A stretch of DNA of 64,000 nt from positions 1 to 64,000 of the forward strand of contig NZ_FREV01000007.1 of the NCBI RefSeq assembly GCF_900143545.1. The letters run 5' to 3'. The translations under genes and the position numbers were made by a program. Shown here one piece after another: positions 26,784 to 36,196 of the stretch. How positions within the stretch are numbered: the first letter of the stretch is position 1; every line of letters begins with the position of its first letter. This DNA is from Loktanella sp. Alg231-35. GTDB lineage: Bacteria; Pseudomonadota; Alphaproteobacteria; Rhodobacterales; Rhodobacteraceae. A model generated the notes under the pieces. It made no database searches and was not told where the DNA came from. It worked only from the letters and a program-made list of their open reading frames with translations.

Positions 26784-26924
26784 AAAATCAATCTTATCAA
26801 AAACTTGTAACTTTCGTGAAATTTTCGAACTACAATCGAGAATAAAACGGCATCTCCCTGCGTAATCCTCATAACTGACGGATGATCCGCCAGCATGACG
26901 TTCAACAAGCTTTGGAGATACCAA

Positions 26925-27302
26925 ATGAAAATCTCAGCAATCGCACTTTCCCTCGTCGTCGGCCTGTCTGCATGTGACGCCTATGCAGGCGGCCATGCCA
27001 CCGCCCCTGTCGCCCAGTCAAACGGCATTCTTGTCGATGATCAGGGCATGAGCCTTTACACATTCGATCCAGATACTGCGACATCTTCTGCCTGCAACGG
27101 CGGCTGTGCTGTCAACTGGCCACCACTGGCCGCCCCCGCAGACGCCGATGAAGCAGGCCAGTTCACTACCATCACCCGCAATGACGGCACCAAGCAGTGG
27201 GCGTACGCCGGTCAACCTCTCTATCTCTGGGTCAACGACCGCCGCCCCGGCGACATCACTGGTGATGGCGTTGGCGGCAACTGGCACCTCGCCCGCCCCT
27301 GA
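26925..27302 (+). CDS. Secreted-repeat (COG4315) lipoprotein
   Basis: The 125-residue protein has a lipoprotein signal (AIALSLVVGLSACDAYA, lipobox LSAC). It then has two copies of the short secreted repeat PF03640: one around MSLYTFDPDTATSSACNGGC, the other around QPLYLWVNDRRPGDITGDG. The role of this family is unknown. The ATG at 26925 has GGAG 9 bases upstream. The gene stands alone after a 141-base AT-rich spacer and is followed by a strong terminator. Confidence 0.82.
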   Translation: MKISAIALSLVVGLSACDAYAGGHATAPVAQSNGILVDDQGMSLYTFDPDTATSSACNGGCAVNWPPLAAPADADEAGQFTTITRNDGTKQWAYAGQPLYLWVNDRRPGDITGDGVGGNWHLARP

Positions 27303-27333
27303 TCTTCAGTCCCCCGTGTTTTAATGAGTATTG

Positions 27334-27364
27334 GCCTGCCCTTACTTCCCAGGGCAGGCTTTTT
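27334..27364 (+). terminator. Rho-independent terminator after the secreted-repeat lipoprotein gene
   Basis: A 9-bp perfect stem (GCCTGCCCT / AGGGCAGGC) with an 8-base loop is followed by TTTTT. It lies 32 bases after the lipoprotein stop codon and before valS. Confidence 0.85.
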
Positions 27365-27593
27365 GGCCTCCTTCAGGCCTGCGTCACCCTCCCCCACACT
27401 CTATCCCTTGCCTAGGTGGGTGTTGCCTCAAAACGGGCCACAATCGCAAACGCGCCTTGTAAGTCTCGCGAAGGTGGACCGTTCGGGCAATATGGCAGAT
27501 ACAATTGCCATAAGGGCCCAATCCCACCGCAAACCCTTTTCCTTCCCTGCCCCCTCCGCTATCTGCACTTCCAAGCGCAGGAGAGTTGCAGAC

Positions 27594-30500
27594 ATGGCAA
27601 TGGACAAGACATTCAACGCGGCCGAGGCCGAGGCACGCATCTATCAGATGTGGGAAGAGGCGGGTGCCTTCAAAGCGGGCGCAAACGCGTCGCGGGATGA
27701 GACATTCTGCATCATGCTGCCGCCCCCCAATGTGACCGGGCACCTACACGTCGGCCACGCCTTCAACCATACGATCATGGATATGCTGACCCGCTGGAAG
27801 CGGATGCAGGGCTATGACACGCTTTGGCAGCCGGGGTTGGATCATGCAGGCATTGCGACCCAGCTGATGGTGGAAAAGGACCTCGCGGAAACTCAGCAAC
27901 CCAAGCGCGTTGAGATGGGTCGTGAGAAGTTTCTTGAGAAAGTCTGGGAATGGAAGGCCGCCAAAGGTGGCACCATTGAACAACAGGCCCGCCGCTTGGG
28001 CGACAGCATGGACTGGTCGCGCTCTGCCTTTACCATGTCGGGTGCCGAAAGCGCGCCTGCTGGCGAAAAGCCCGGTAACTTCCACGATGCCGTGCTCAAG
28101 GTCTTTGTCAAAATGTACAACGACGGGCTGATCTATCGCGGCAAGCGGCTGGTCAACTGGGATCCGCATTTTGAAACCGCGATTTCCGACCTTGAGGTCG
28201 AGAATCTCGAGGTCGACGGCCACATGTGGCATTTCAAATACCCGCTGGCCGGTGGTGAGACATATGAATACGTCGAGAAAGACGAAGACGGTAATGTGAC
28301 CCTGCGCGAGACGCGCGATTATATTTCCATCGCCACAACCCGCCCTGAAACCATGCTCGGCGACGGTGCCGTTGCGGTTCACAAGGATGATGAGCGTTAT
28401 GCGCCCATCGTTGGCAAACTCTGCGAAATTCCCGTCGGCCCCAAGGAACAGCGCCGCCTGATCCCGATCATCACCGACCCCTACCCCGATATGACCTTCG
28501 GCTCTGGCGCGGTGAAGATCACCGGCGCACATGACTTCAACGACTATGAAGTCGCCAAGCGCGGCGGCATCCCGATGTATAACCTGATGGACACCAAAGG
28601 GGCGATGCGCGCCGATGGAAAGCCTTATGCCGAAGAGGCCGCCGTGGCCCAAGCCATTGCCAATGGCGAACAGGAATTTGACGAGGCGATGATCGCCGCG
28701 ATGAACATGGTGCCCGAGGAGTACCGCGGGCTGGATCGGTTCGAGGCACGCAAGTGCGTGGTGGCGGATATTACGGCGGAAGGGAACGCCGTGATGGTGC
28801 CCAACCCCGATTACACCCCGGCCCCCGAGCCGGGGTCTCAGGATGCGGCTGCGGGTGAGGTCCCGGATCAAGTCCGGGACGTGCCGGAATTCATCCCGTT
28901 TGTTGAGTCCAAGAAAATCATGCAGCCCTTCGGCGACCGATCAAAAGTGGTGATCGAGCCGATGCTGACCGACCAATGGTTCGTCGACACTGCCAAAATC
29001 GTCGGCCCCGCGCTGGATGCGGTCAAAGAAGGCCGCACCAAGATCATGCCGGAAAGCGGAGAGAAGGTGTATTATCATTGGCTGAAGAATATCGAGCCTT
29101 GGTGCATCTCGCGGCAGTTGTGGTGGGGGCATCAGATACCAGTTTGGTATGGGCCAAGTCTAAACGAGAAAGGGCTTCCAACAGATTTTGAGAAGCCGAA
29201 GGCATTTTGCGGATCGTCTCTCGCTGAAATTGAACAACAGATCACTGACTATTACGGTCCGAAAAAAGCGTATGAAGTTGCCGATGCTCAAAGGGCGCTC
29301 GATGACCTGATTGAGACCGCAACTCTTGATGGCAATGCAATTTTCGTTTGGCGCGACCCCGACGTCCTCGACACATGGTTCTCCTCAGGCCTCTGGCCGT
29401 TTGGCACCCTTGGCTGGCCTGCTGAGGATGAGGCGATGAAATACTTCCCCGGCGACGTGTTGGTCACCGGTCAGGATATCCTGTTCTTCTGGGTCGCCCG
29501 CATGATGATGATGTCCCAAGCAGTTCTGGAAAAAGACCCGTTCCACACCGTCTATCTGCACCAATTGGTCCGCGACGCGAAGGGCGAAAAGATGTCCAAG
29601 ACCAAGGGGAACGTGATCGACCCGCTGGATATGATCGACGCTTACGGCGCCGACGCCCTGCGCTTTTCCAACGCGCAGATGGCGGCCTTGGGCGGTGTTC
29701 TGAAAATCAGTGAGGACCGGATCAAAGGGTACCGGAACTTCGGCACGAAACTGTGGAATGCGTTCAGCTTTGCCGACCACTACCAAATCGCCTACCCCGG
29801 CGACCCGGCCAAACCTGACGTCAGCCAAACATTGAACAAATGGATCATCGGCGAAACCGGCAAGGTCCGCGAAACCGTCGATGCGGCAATGGAGGCGTAT
29901 CGTTTCAACGACGCCGCCGACGCGCTTTATGCCTTTACATGGGGCAAGGTCTGCGACTGGTATCTGGAATTCTCAAAACCCATCCTGCAGGGCGACGATG
30001 CGGCGGCCAAGGCCGAGACTGAACAAACCCTGCGCTGGGTGCTGGACCAATGCCTGATCCTGCTGCATCCCATCATGCCGTTCATCACCGAAGAGCTGTG
30101 GCAGTTGGCTGACAGCCGCGCCAAAATGCTGGTCCACGCCGATTGGCCGACTTACACGGCGGCTGATCTGGTCGATGCAGACGCCGACCGCGAAATGAAC
30201 TGGGTGATTGACCTGATCGACAACGTCCGTTCTGCCCGCGCGCAGGTACACGTGCCAGCGGGCGCAAAAGTGCCACTGCTGGTCACCGATCTAGAGGCCA
30301 AAGGGCAATCCGCATGGGACAACAACCATGTTCTGATCCAACGGCTTGCCCGGATCGAAAGCCTGGCGCATGTGGGTGACTTCCCCAAAGGCTGCGTCAC
30401 GATCCCTATGGCAGGCGGCACCTTTGGCATTCCGCTGGCCGATCTGATCGACGTGAAAGAAGAAATCGCGCGGCTTGAAAAGACCATGCAAAAGCTGGGC

Positions 30501-30659
30501 AAAGAACTGGGTGGTCTGCGTGGACGGCTGAACAACCCCAAATTCGTGGCCTCCGCCCCGGATGAGGTTGTGGCCGAGGCAAAGGCGAACCTCGCGCTGC
30601 GCGAAAACGAAGAGGCGCAACTGAAGGCGGCAATCGCGCGCCTGCAAGAAATCGGCTAA
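27594..30659 (+). CDS. valS: Valyl-tRNA synthetase
   Basis: The 1021-residue class I synthetase has the HIGH-type motif [26 protein letters not shown], the editing-domain [11 protein letters not shown], the zinc/insert stretch [20 protein letters not shown] and the C-terminal coiled coil ([16 protein letters not shown]). The ATG at 27594 has GGAGAG about 12 bases upstream and gives the family start [17 protein letters not shown]. Two unusual parts are present: a palindromic in-frame insert at 28815-28880, and a lower-GC variable insert at about 29150-29345. Both leave the frame open and lie outside the catalytic motifs. Confidence 0.95.
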   Translation: MAMDKTFNAAEAEARIYQMWEEAGAFKAGANASRDETFCIMLPPPNVTGHLHVGHAFNHTIMDMLTRWKRMQGYDTLWQPGLDHAGIATQLMVEKDLAETQQPKRVEMGREKFLEKVWEWKAAKGGTIEQQARRLGDSMDWSRSAFTMSGAESAPAGEKPGNFHDAVLKVFVKMYNDGLIYRGKRLVNWDPHFETAISDLEVENLEVDGHMWHFKYPLAGGETYEYVEKDEDGNVTLRETRDYISIATTRPETMLGDGAVAVHKDDERYAPIVGKLCEIPVGPKEQRRLIPIITDPYPDMTFGSGAVKITGAHDFNDYEVAKRGGIPMYNLMDTKGAMRADGKPYAEEAAVAQAIANGEQEFDEAMIAAMNMVPEEYRGLDRFEARKCVVADITAEGNAVMVPNPDYTPAPEPGSQDAAAGEVPDQVRDVPEFIPFVESKKIMQPFGDRSKVVIEPMLTDQWFVDTAKIVGPALDAVKEGRTKIMPESGEKVYYHWLKNIEPWCISRQLWWGHQIPVWYGPSLNEKGLPTDFEKPKAFCGSSLAEIEQQITDYYGPKKAYEVADAQRALDDLIETATLDGNAIFVWRDPDVLDTWFSSGLWPFGTLGWPAEDEAMKYFPGDVLVTGQDILFFWVARMMMMSQAVLEKDPFHTVYLHQLVRDAKGEKMSKTKGNVIDPLDMIDAYGADALRFSNAQMAALGGVLKISEDRIKGYRNFGTKLWNAFSFADHYQIAYPGDPAKPDVSQTLNKWIIGETGKVRETVDAAMEAYRFNDAADALYAFTWGKVCDWYLEFSKPILQGDDAAAKAETEQTLRWVLDQCLILLHPIMPFITEELWQLADSRAKMLVHADWPTYTAADLVDADADREMNWVIDLIDNVRSARAQVHVPAGAKVPLLVTDLEAKGQSAWDNNHVLIQRLARIESLAHVGDFPKGCVTIPMAGGTFGIPLADLIDVKEEIARLEKTMQKLGKELGGLRGRLNNPKFVASAPDEVVAEAKANLALRENEEAQLKAAIARLQEIG
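28815..28880. repeat. Palindromic repeat element inserted in frame within valS
   Basis: Two hairpin-forming palindromes sit 23 bases apart: ACCCCGG / CCGGGGT (28815-28836, 8-base loop) and GTCCCGGA / TCCGGGAC (28860-28880, 5-base loop TCAAG). The second resembles the GTCCCGG-ATCAA-G-type palindromes scattered through many alphaproteobacterial genomes. The element adds about 22 codons ([20 protein letters not shown], with a few more after) to ValRS without breaking the frame. Confidence 0.6.
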
Positions 30660-30668
30660 AAACAAACA

Positions 30669-30690
30669 GGGGCGGTTGAAACGCCGCCCC
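30669..30690 (+). terminator. Hairpin after valS, probable terminator
   Basis: A 7-bp GC-rich stem (GGGGCGG / CCGCCCC) with an 8-base loop begins 10 bases after the valS stop. There is no T-run, so termination strength is uncertain. It may also serve the convergent small Tat-signal gene. Confidence 0.5.
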
Positions 30691-30731
30691 CTGACTTTCC
30701 ATGTCCAATCAAACTTCCGCCGGTGGTATCC

Positions 30732-30893
30732 TTACGGCACCACACGTTCGACAGCGCGCATCATGCCCAGCGCCTTGTCATAAACCAGCGTCAGAATCCG
30801 GCGTCCGCCGGTTTTGCCCGCAACCTGCGGCACGCCGCGCAGTGCTAGGGCGGCTCCACTACTCACCAAAAATCCGCGTCTACTGATATCCAT
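30732..30893 (-). CDS. Small twin-arginine-signal protein (53 aa)
   Basis: The 53-residue protein starts MDISRRGFLVSSGAALAL, a clear Tat motif (SRRGFL) with a short hydrophobic region. This is followed by a conserved-looking tail (RRILTLVYDKALGMMRAVERVV). GGAGG lies 7 bases before the ATG at 30893. It is too short to carry a cofactor domain. It may be a membrane-anchored or exported peptide. Function is unknown. Confidence 0.6.
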   Translation of the reverse strand: MDISRRGFLVSSGAALALRGVPQVAGKTGGRRILTLVYDKALGMMRAVERVVP

Positions 30894-30965
30894 CTGGAGC
30901 CTCCGTTGCTGCATTCCGGGGCCGGGTCTGTGAATGGGGCCATCGAAACGCTTTAGTTGCGAACG

Positions 30966-30981
30966 ATTCTCATATAAGAAT
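30966..30981. promoter_or_regulatory. Inverted repeat upstream of the aminotransferase gene
   Basis: The dyad ATTCT-CATATA-AGAAT lies between the divergent Tat-signal gene and the aminotransferase gene, 38 bases before the ATG at 31019. Imperfect outer arms (GCGAAC / GTTGCGC) extend it. It looks like a regulator site. A Fur/Irr-type role was considered but the match is too weak to name. Confidence 0.35.
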
Positions 30982-31018
30982 GGTTGCGCGTATTTCAAGG
31001 GCAGGCTTATCTGGCGCT

Positions 31019-32140
31019 ATGACAAAACCTGCCTTGACCCCGCTTGCCGCAACCCTTCCTGCCTCCGTGCCTTTTGTCGGACCCGAGGCGCAGGAACGCC
31101 AGATGGGGCGTGCCTTCGCCGCGCGCCTTGGGGCAAATGAAAATGGCTTTGGCCCTTCACCCAAGGCCATCGCTGCCATGCAACGCGCTGCGGGCGAGGT
31201 TTGGATGTATGGCGATCCCGAAAGCCATGACCTGCGTCAGGCACTCGCGTCACATCACGGCATCGCCCCGGACAACATCATGGTCGGCGAAGGCATTGAT
31301 GCTTTGCTCGGCCTGCTGGTGCGTCTTTATGTCGGCGCGGGGGATGCTGTAGTGACCTCTGCCGGGGCCTATCCAACCTTTAACTATCATGTGGCCGGTT
31401 TTGGCGGCGTGTTGCACACAGTTCCTTACAAGGGCGATCACGAAGATCCTGATGCCTTGCTCAGCATGGCATCCCGAACCAAAGCAAAACTGATCTATCT
31501 GGCCAATCCCGATAACCCCATGGGAAGTTGGCACAGCGCCAAGGTCATTCAATCCATGATCGATGGCCTGCCGGACGGCTGCATGCTGGTGCTGGATGAA
31601 GCCTATGTCGAACTTGCCCCCGACGGCACGGCCCCCGCGTTTGACACGCAGGCAGGTAACGTGATCCGCATGCGCACATTTTCTAAGGCTTATGGCATGG
31701 CTGGCGCGCGGGTGGGTTATGCCATTGCCACAGCAGAGGTGATTACGGGCTTTAACAAGGTGCGCAACCATTTCGGCATGTCACGGATCGGCCAAGAAGG
31801 GGCATTGGCCGCGCTGAAGGACGCAGACTGGCTGTCAAATGTCCAAGGAGAAGTTGCCAACGCCCGCGCCCGCATCGAAGAAATCGCACGCAAAAACGGA
31901 CTGACAACGCTGTCGTCAGCCACGAATTTCGTCACCATAGATTGCGGTGCGGATGGCGATTTTGCGCGCCGGGTCCTGGCGGAACTGGTGGCGCGCGGCA
32001 TCTTTGTGCGCATGCCCTTTGTTGCCCCGCAAGATCGGTGCATTCGGGTCAGTTGCGGTGCCCAACCAGAGCTTGACGCCTTTGCAGATGCCCTGACGCC
32101 AGCGCTCGCCGCGGCGCGCGCACACGAAAAATTAGGGTGA
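31019..32140 (+). CDS. HisC-family (histidinol-phosphate-type) aminotransferase
   Basis: The 373-residue fold-type I PLP enzyme has the N-terminal LGANENGFGPSPKA typical of HisC-like proteins, NPDNPMGSW, LDEAYVELAPDG, the PLP lysine in RTFSKAYGMAGARVGY and a C-terminal RVSCG block. The closest group is HisC2/aromatic or broad aminotransferases that contribute to histidine or phenylalanine synthesis. No other his gene is nearby, so the substrate is uncertain. The ATG at 31019 is chosen over 30980 because the longer form crosses the promoter region. Confidence 0.82.
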   Translation: MTKPALTPLAATLPASVPFVGPEAQERQMGRAFAARLGANENGFGPSPKAIAAMQRAAGEVWMYGDPESHDLRQALASHHGIAPDNIMVGEGIDALLGLLVRLYVGAGDAVVTSAGAYPTFNYHVAGFGGVLHTVPYKGDHEDPDALLSMASRTKAKLIYLANPDNPMGSWHSAKVIQSMIDGLPDGCMLVLDEAYVELAPDGTAPAFDTQAGNVIRMRTFSKAYGMAGARVGYAIATAEVITGFNKVRNHFGMSRIGQEGALAALKDADWLSNVQGEVANARARIEEIARKNGLTTLSSATNFVTIDCGADGDFARRVLAELVARGIFVRMPFVAPQDRCIRVSCGAQPELDAFADALTPALAAARAHEKLG

Positions 32141-32188
32141 TTTTTGCATAAAGCTGGCTAGCCTCATGGCAAAGGCTGAGGAATCCTT

Positions 32189-32371
32189 ATGTCGCAATAC
32201 CCGATCCGCCGTGTTGAAGACTACTCAGACGCGTTTCTTGCATCGCTCTGGGTGCTGCTTTTCATGGGCTTTTGGGTGATCGCAGCCGCTTTCGGATATC
32301 TCTGGGTCGCTGTCAATGCCTACTGCCTCAACCATGTCTTTAGATGGATCGGACGAATCAACAACCGCTAA
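32189..32371 (+). CDS. Small membrane protein (60 aa), unknown function
   Basis: The 60-residue protein has one long hydrophobic segment (about residues 17-48) and a basic C-terminus (FRWIGRINNR). GAGGAA is about 7 bases before the ATG. Its stop overlaps the convergent aminotransferase gene by four bases. The ribosome binding site and hydrophobic pattern support a real small protein. No family is recognised. Confidence 0.55.
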   Translation: MSQYPIRRVEDYSDAFLASLWVLLFMGFWVIAAAFGYLWVAVNAYCLNHVFRWIGRINNR

Positions 32372-33546
32372 GCGCGTTGTGCCAATGCCGCTGCCGCGGC
32401 CTCTAATGCGCCATCCCCATGCGGGATATCCAAGGCTTTCAGCCCCGCATCAATCGTCCCCAGCACACCCATGATCATATGCGCATTCACATGCCCCATA
32501 TGGCCAATGCGGAAATAGGCATCGGCGGGTTCCCGGCCCAGCCCGATGCCCAACGTCAAACCGCATTGATGCTCACACCAGTTGCGCAGGCGGTCGCCAT
32601 TTGGTGATCCAATTTCAACGGAGGTCACCGCATGTGACCGATGCACCGGATCAGCAATATTGAGCTGCATTGGCCCCTTTGCCGACCAACGGTCAAACGC
32701 GGCCCAAACTACCTGCGCGAGCCTCTCGTGACGTGCAAAGACAGCCTCCAACCCCTCGGCTTTGATCATATCAAGCGCTGCGCGCAGCCCGAAAATGTGA
32801 TGCGTGGGTGCTGTGCCATCAAAATACTGGTAGTAGACATCTGCGTTGACGCGTGGACGCCAATCCCAATAGGTCGTCACACGATCACCGCGCGCCGCGT
32901 CGGCCTTTGCATTGAACCAGACAAAGCTGATGCCTGCGGGTGTCATCAGCCCCTTTTGGCAGGCCGACACCATCACATCGACGCCCCAGGCGTCCATCTC
33001 GAACCGGTCACACCCCAAAGAGGCGATGCAATCCGCCATGAACAATGCGGGATGGCCAACCTTGTCCATCACTGCGCGCACGCCCGCGACATCGTTCTTG
33101 ACCCCGGTTGAGGTATCCACATGCACCATCAAAACGGCCTTGATCCGGCCGTCTGTATCGGCGGCAAGAACCTCTTCCACCTGCCCCAGATCCACTGGGG
33201 ACTGCGCGCCATAGTCGATCGTTTCGACCTTGGCGCCTAGACCTTCAGCCATTTCGCCCCACCCGATGCAAAAGCGCCCTGTGGCCAGCACCAGTACAGT
33301 ATCCCCCTTGGAGAGCACGTTAGCGAGCGCCGCTTCCCATGCGGCATGTCCATTGCCGATGTAGATGGCGACATTGGCCTGTGTCATAGCGATAGCCTTG
33401 AGATCGGGGATCAGGCTATCGGTCATGTCATGCAACACGCCTTCGTAGATGTTCGGAGAGGCCGTATGCATGGCCTGCAAGACCGCATCAGGCATGACGG
33501 ATGGACCGGGAATGGCCAGATAGGCGCGACCGTTAGACAAGGACAT
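32368..33546 (-). CDS. Class V aminotransferase, alanine/serine-glyoxylate type
   Basis: The 392-residue fold-type I PLP enzyme begins IPGPSVMPDAVLQAM, contains FMADCIASLGCDRFEMDAWGVDV and has the PLP lysine in SACQKGLMTPAG. The C-terminus has GIGLGREPADAYFRIGHMGHVN, typical of SGA/AGAT proteins. It transfers an amino group to glyoxylate or a similar 2-oxo acid and could serve serine-cycle or photorespiration-like flux, but no partner genes adjoin. Confidence 0.85.
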   Translation of the reverse strand: MSLSNGRAYLAIPGPSVMPDAVLQAMHTASPNIYEGVLHDMTDSLIPDLKAIAMTQANVAIYIGNGHAAWEAALANVLSKGDTVLVLATGRFCIGWGEMAEGLGAKVETIDYGAQSPVDLGQVEEVLAADTDGRIKAVLMVHVDTSTGVKNDVAGVRAVMDKVGHPALFMADCIASLGCDRFEMDAWGVDVMVSACQKGLMTPAGISFVWFNAKADAARGDRVTTYWDWRPRVNADVYYQYFDGTAPTHHIFGLRAALDMIKAEGLEAVFARHERLAQVVWAAFDRWSAKGPMQLNIADPVHRSHAVTSVEIGSPNGDRLRNWCEHQCGLTLGIGLGREPADAYFRIGHMGHVNAHMIMGVLGTIDAGLKALDIPHGDGALEAAAAALAQRA

Positions 33547-33675
33547 TTGGGAGCTTTCAACAGTGGTATTACGCGGACATTAATGCTGCGCGATGCCGCG
33601 TCAACCTTGTGCTGCTTGCCCTTGCCCCCCATTTGCGATTAGACCCATATCCAATCGCGCAGCAGAAGGCTTTCG

Positions 33676-35466
33676 ATGGCCCCGCCCACCCCAAAACCCG
33701 GCAGTAGCAAAGACCAATCCGCAGCGACCTTGTTTTGGTGGCTGTGGCGTGACTATTTGCGCCACTACAGATGGCTCTTGGTCGGTGCTGTCGTGCTGAT
33801 GATGATCGAGGGGTCAATGCTTGCCCTGATCAGCCGCATGATCCAACCGATGTTCGATGACGTTTTCGCCAACGGCGATCGCGACTCGCTTTATTTCGTC
33901 GGCTTTGCGATCATGGGCATCTTTTTTGTGCGCGCGCTCACGTCATCGGGGCAACGGATTCTGATGTCGCTGATCAAGCTGTTGGCCGCAGCAGACATGC
34001 GCAAACACCTGCTACGTCATATGATGACCCTCGACAGCGGTTTCTTTCAGCTTCATCCACCCGGTCAATTGATCGAACGGGTGCAAGGCGATGTTGGGGT
34101 GATCAACGGAGTGTGGAGCAGCATTCTGACCGCCTTCGCACGTGATCTGGTATCGTTGTTTGGGTTGTTGGCTGTCGCCTTGTGGATTGACTGGCGTTGG
34201 ACGCTGATTGCAATAATCGGCATTCCCTTGCTGATCCTGCCTTCATTGCTGGTACAGGCCTACATCCGCCGTCGCGCGCGCGACACGCGCGAGATAGCGG
34301 GTCGCGTGTCGACCCGGCTGGATGAAGTATTCCACGGCATCAACCCGGTCAAACTGAACTCTCTCGAAGATTATCAGGCAAAGCGATACGATGGGGTGAT
34401 CCGCGAGGGTGTTGACGCCAGCATGCGCACATCTGTTGGGCAGGCCGCTGTCCCAGCCATGATTGATATCATGACGGGCATCGGTTTTCTGGGCGTGATG
34501 CTTTATGGCGGTTCCGAAATCATCGCAGGCGAAAAAACAAACGGTGAGTTCATGGCGTTCTTTACCGCCATGTCGCTGGCCTTTGATCCGCTGCGCCGTC
34601 TGGGGCTGGTCAGCGGACAGTGGCAAATGGCTGCGGCCAGTGTTGAGCGGCTTCAACATGTATTGAACCTCGAACCCACAATCCTATCACCAGCAAAGGC
34701 CAAGGCGCTGCCAACTGGATCACCCGCCGTGGCACTGTGCGATGTGCAGATGAACTATGGCGAACTGCCGGTCCTGCGCGGTGCGAATTTCACCGCCGAA
34801 GCTGGCAAAACGACAGCGCTTGTTGGTGCATCCGGTGCAGGCAAAAGCACCGTTTTCAACGTACTGACCCGTCTGATTGAACCCAACGATGGTGCCGCGA
34901 CGATCAACGGCATCCCGATCACAGAGTTTGACCTGACGGAATTGCGCGGGCTTTTCTCTGTTGTCACCCAAGACGCAGCCTTGTTTGACGAGACGCTGCG
35001 CGACAACATCCTGCTAGGGCGCGAGGATGTCGATGACACACATCTGCAAAGTGTTCTGGATGCTGCCCATGTGACAGATTTCCTGCCTATGTTGCCAAAC
35101 GGGTTGGACAGTCCGGCAGGGCCGCGCGGTTCGAACCTTTCTGGCGGACAGCGGCAGCGTGTCGCGATTGCACGCGCCTTGCTGCGTGATACGCCGATCC
35201 TCTTGCTGGACGAAGCCACCAGCGCGCTTGACACGAAGTCCGAAGCGATTGTCCAGACAGCGCTTGAGAAACTCTCGACCGGGCGCACCACGCTGGTGAT
35301 CGCCCACCGCCTTTCGACCATTCGCAATGCGGATTCCATTGTTGTGATGGATCATGGTCGCGTCGTTGACCAAGGCGACCATGAATCGCTGATTGCGCGC
35401 GGCGGTATCTATGCCGACCTGCATCGCTTGCAGTTCTCGCAGAAAGAGAACGAAAATGATGCCTGA
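33676..35466 (+). CDS. MsbA-like ABC exporter (permease-ATPase fusion)
   Basis: The 596-residue half-transporter has six membrane helices at about residues 25-320 and a C-terminal ATPase with Walker A GASGAGKST, signature LSGGQRQR, Walker B ILLLDEATSALD and H-loop AHRLST. It resembles lipid A/multidrug exporters of the MsbA group and works as a homodimer in the inner membrane. Its 3' end overlaps ygfZ by 11 bases, indicating coupling. Confidence 0.85.
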   Translation: MAPPTPKPGSSKDQSAATLFWWLWRDYLRHYRWLLVGAVVLMMIEGSMLALISRMIQPMFDDVFANGDRDSLYFVGFAIMGIFFVRALTSSGQRILMSLIKLLAAADMRKHLLRHMMTLDSGFFQLHPPGQLIERVQGDVGVINGVWSSILTAFARDLVSLFGLLAVALWIDWRWTLIAIIGIPLLILPSLLVQAYIRRRARDTREIAGRVSTRLDEVFHGINPVKLNSLEDYQAKRYDGVIREGVDASMRTSVGQAAVPAMIDIMTGIGFLGVMLYGGSEIIAGEKTNGEFMAFFTAMSLAFDPLRRLGLVSGQWQMAAASVERLQHVLNLEPTILSPAKAKALPTGSPAVALCDVQMNYGELPVLRGANFTAEAGKTTALVGASGAGKSTVFNVLTRLIEPNDGAATINGIPITEFDLTELRGLFSVVTQDAALFDETLRDNILLGREDVDDTHLQSVLDAAHVTDFLPMLPNGLDSPAGPRGSNLSGGQRQRVAIARALLRDTPILLLDEATSALDTKSEAIVQTALEKLSTGRTTLVIAHRLSTIRNADSIVVMDHGRVVDQGDHESLIARGGIYADLHRLQFSQKENENDA

Positions 35467-36193
35467 TCGCAGTGTTCTGTCCATTGGCGGCGCTGATCGC
35501 GTGTCCTTCTTGCAAGGCTTGGTCACCAATGATGTCGCCAAGGCCGACGGCAGTATCATCTACACCGCACTCCTTACCCCGCAGGGCAAGTTCATCGCCG
35601 ATTTCTTTGTGCTGGGGCAGAAGGATCGGTTGTTGCTCGACGTAGCGACCTCTCACACGCAGGTTCTGGGGCAGCGGCTGATGATGTACCGGCTGCGTGC
35701 CGATGTTTCGATAGAACCAACGGATACTGTTGTTTCGCGCGGAACAGGTGAAATGCCCGATGGCGGATTTGCGGACCCACGCCACCCTGCCCTGGGGTGG
35801 CGCGCCTATGGCGACAGCAATATCAGTGATGCGACGGATTGGGACGCGATCCGCGTGGCCAATCTGATCCCCGCAACGGGGATTGAGTTAACTGATGATA
35901 CTTACGTTCTTGAGGCTGGTTTTGAAGCGCTCAACGGCGTTGATTTCAAGAAAGGGTGTTTTGTCGGGCAAGAGATCGTCGCGCGGATGAAGCATAAGAC
36001 AACGCTCAAAAAAGGCATTGCGCGGGTGCAAATCACTGGCAAAGCAAATGCGGGTGATGCGATCACGGCAGCCGGTAAACCCGTAGGGACGTTGCACACC
36101 GTTTCTGACGATACAGGATTGGCCTATCTGCGGTTTGACCGGGCAGAGGGCGAGATGCAGGCGGGTGACGCCACCCTGACCCGCATCACATAA
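35456..36193 (+). CDS. ygfZ: YgfZ/GcvT-like folate-binding protein
   Basis: The protein has about 245 residues. It has the GcvT-like N-terminus FLQGLVTNDV, the LTPQGKFIADFF strand and the family signature KGCFVGQEIVARMKHK carrying the conserved cysteine. YgfZ helps maintain certain Fe-S enzymes such as MiaB, using folate. There are two in-frame ATGs at 35456 and 35459; either overlaps the ABC exporter gene. Confidence 0.88.
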   Translation: MMPDRSVLSIGGADRVSFLQGLVTNDVAKADGSIIYTALLTPQGKFIADFFVLGQKDRLLLDVATSHTQVLGQRLMMYRLRADVSIEPTDTVVSRGTGEMPDGGFADPRHPALGWRAYGDSNISDATDWDAIRVANLIPATGIELTDDTYVLEAGFEALNGVDFKKGCFVGQEIVARMKHKTTLKKGIARVQITGKANAGDAITAAGKPVGTLHTVSDDTGLAYLRFDRAEGEMQAGDATLTRIT

Positions 36194-36196
36194 GCA

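Noticed and set aside
27744-28871. A 375-codon open frame on the minus strand opposite valS
   Set aside because: It is fully antisense to conserved ValRS coding sequence, has no recognisable domain, and its His/Val-rich composition is what the reverse of GC-biased codons gives.
30961-30990. Fur/Irr box upstream of the aminotransferase gene
   Set aside because: The ATTCT/AGAAT dyad is real but does not match known alphaproteobacterial Fur, Irr or RirA sites well enough, and the downstream gene is not an obvious iron gene. Reported only as an unnamed inverted repeat.
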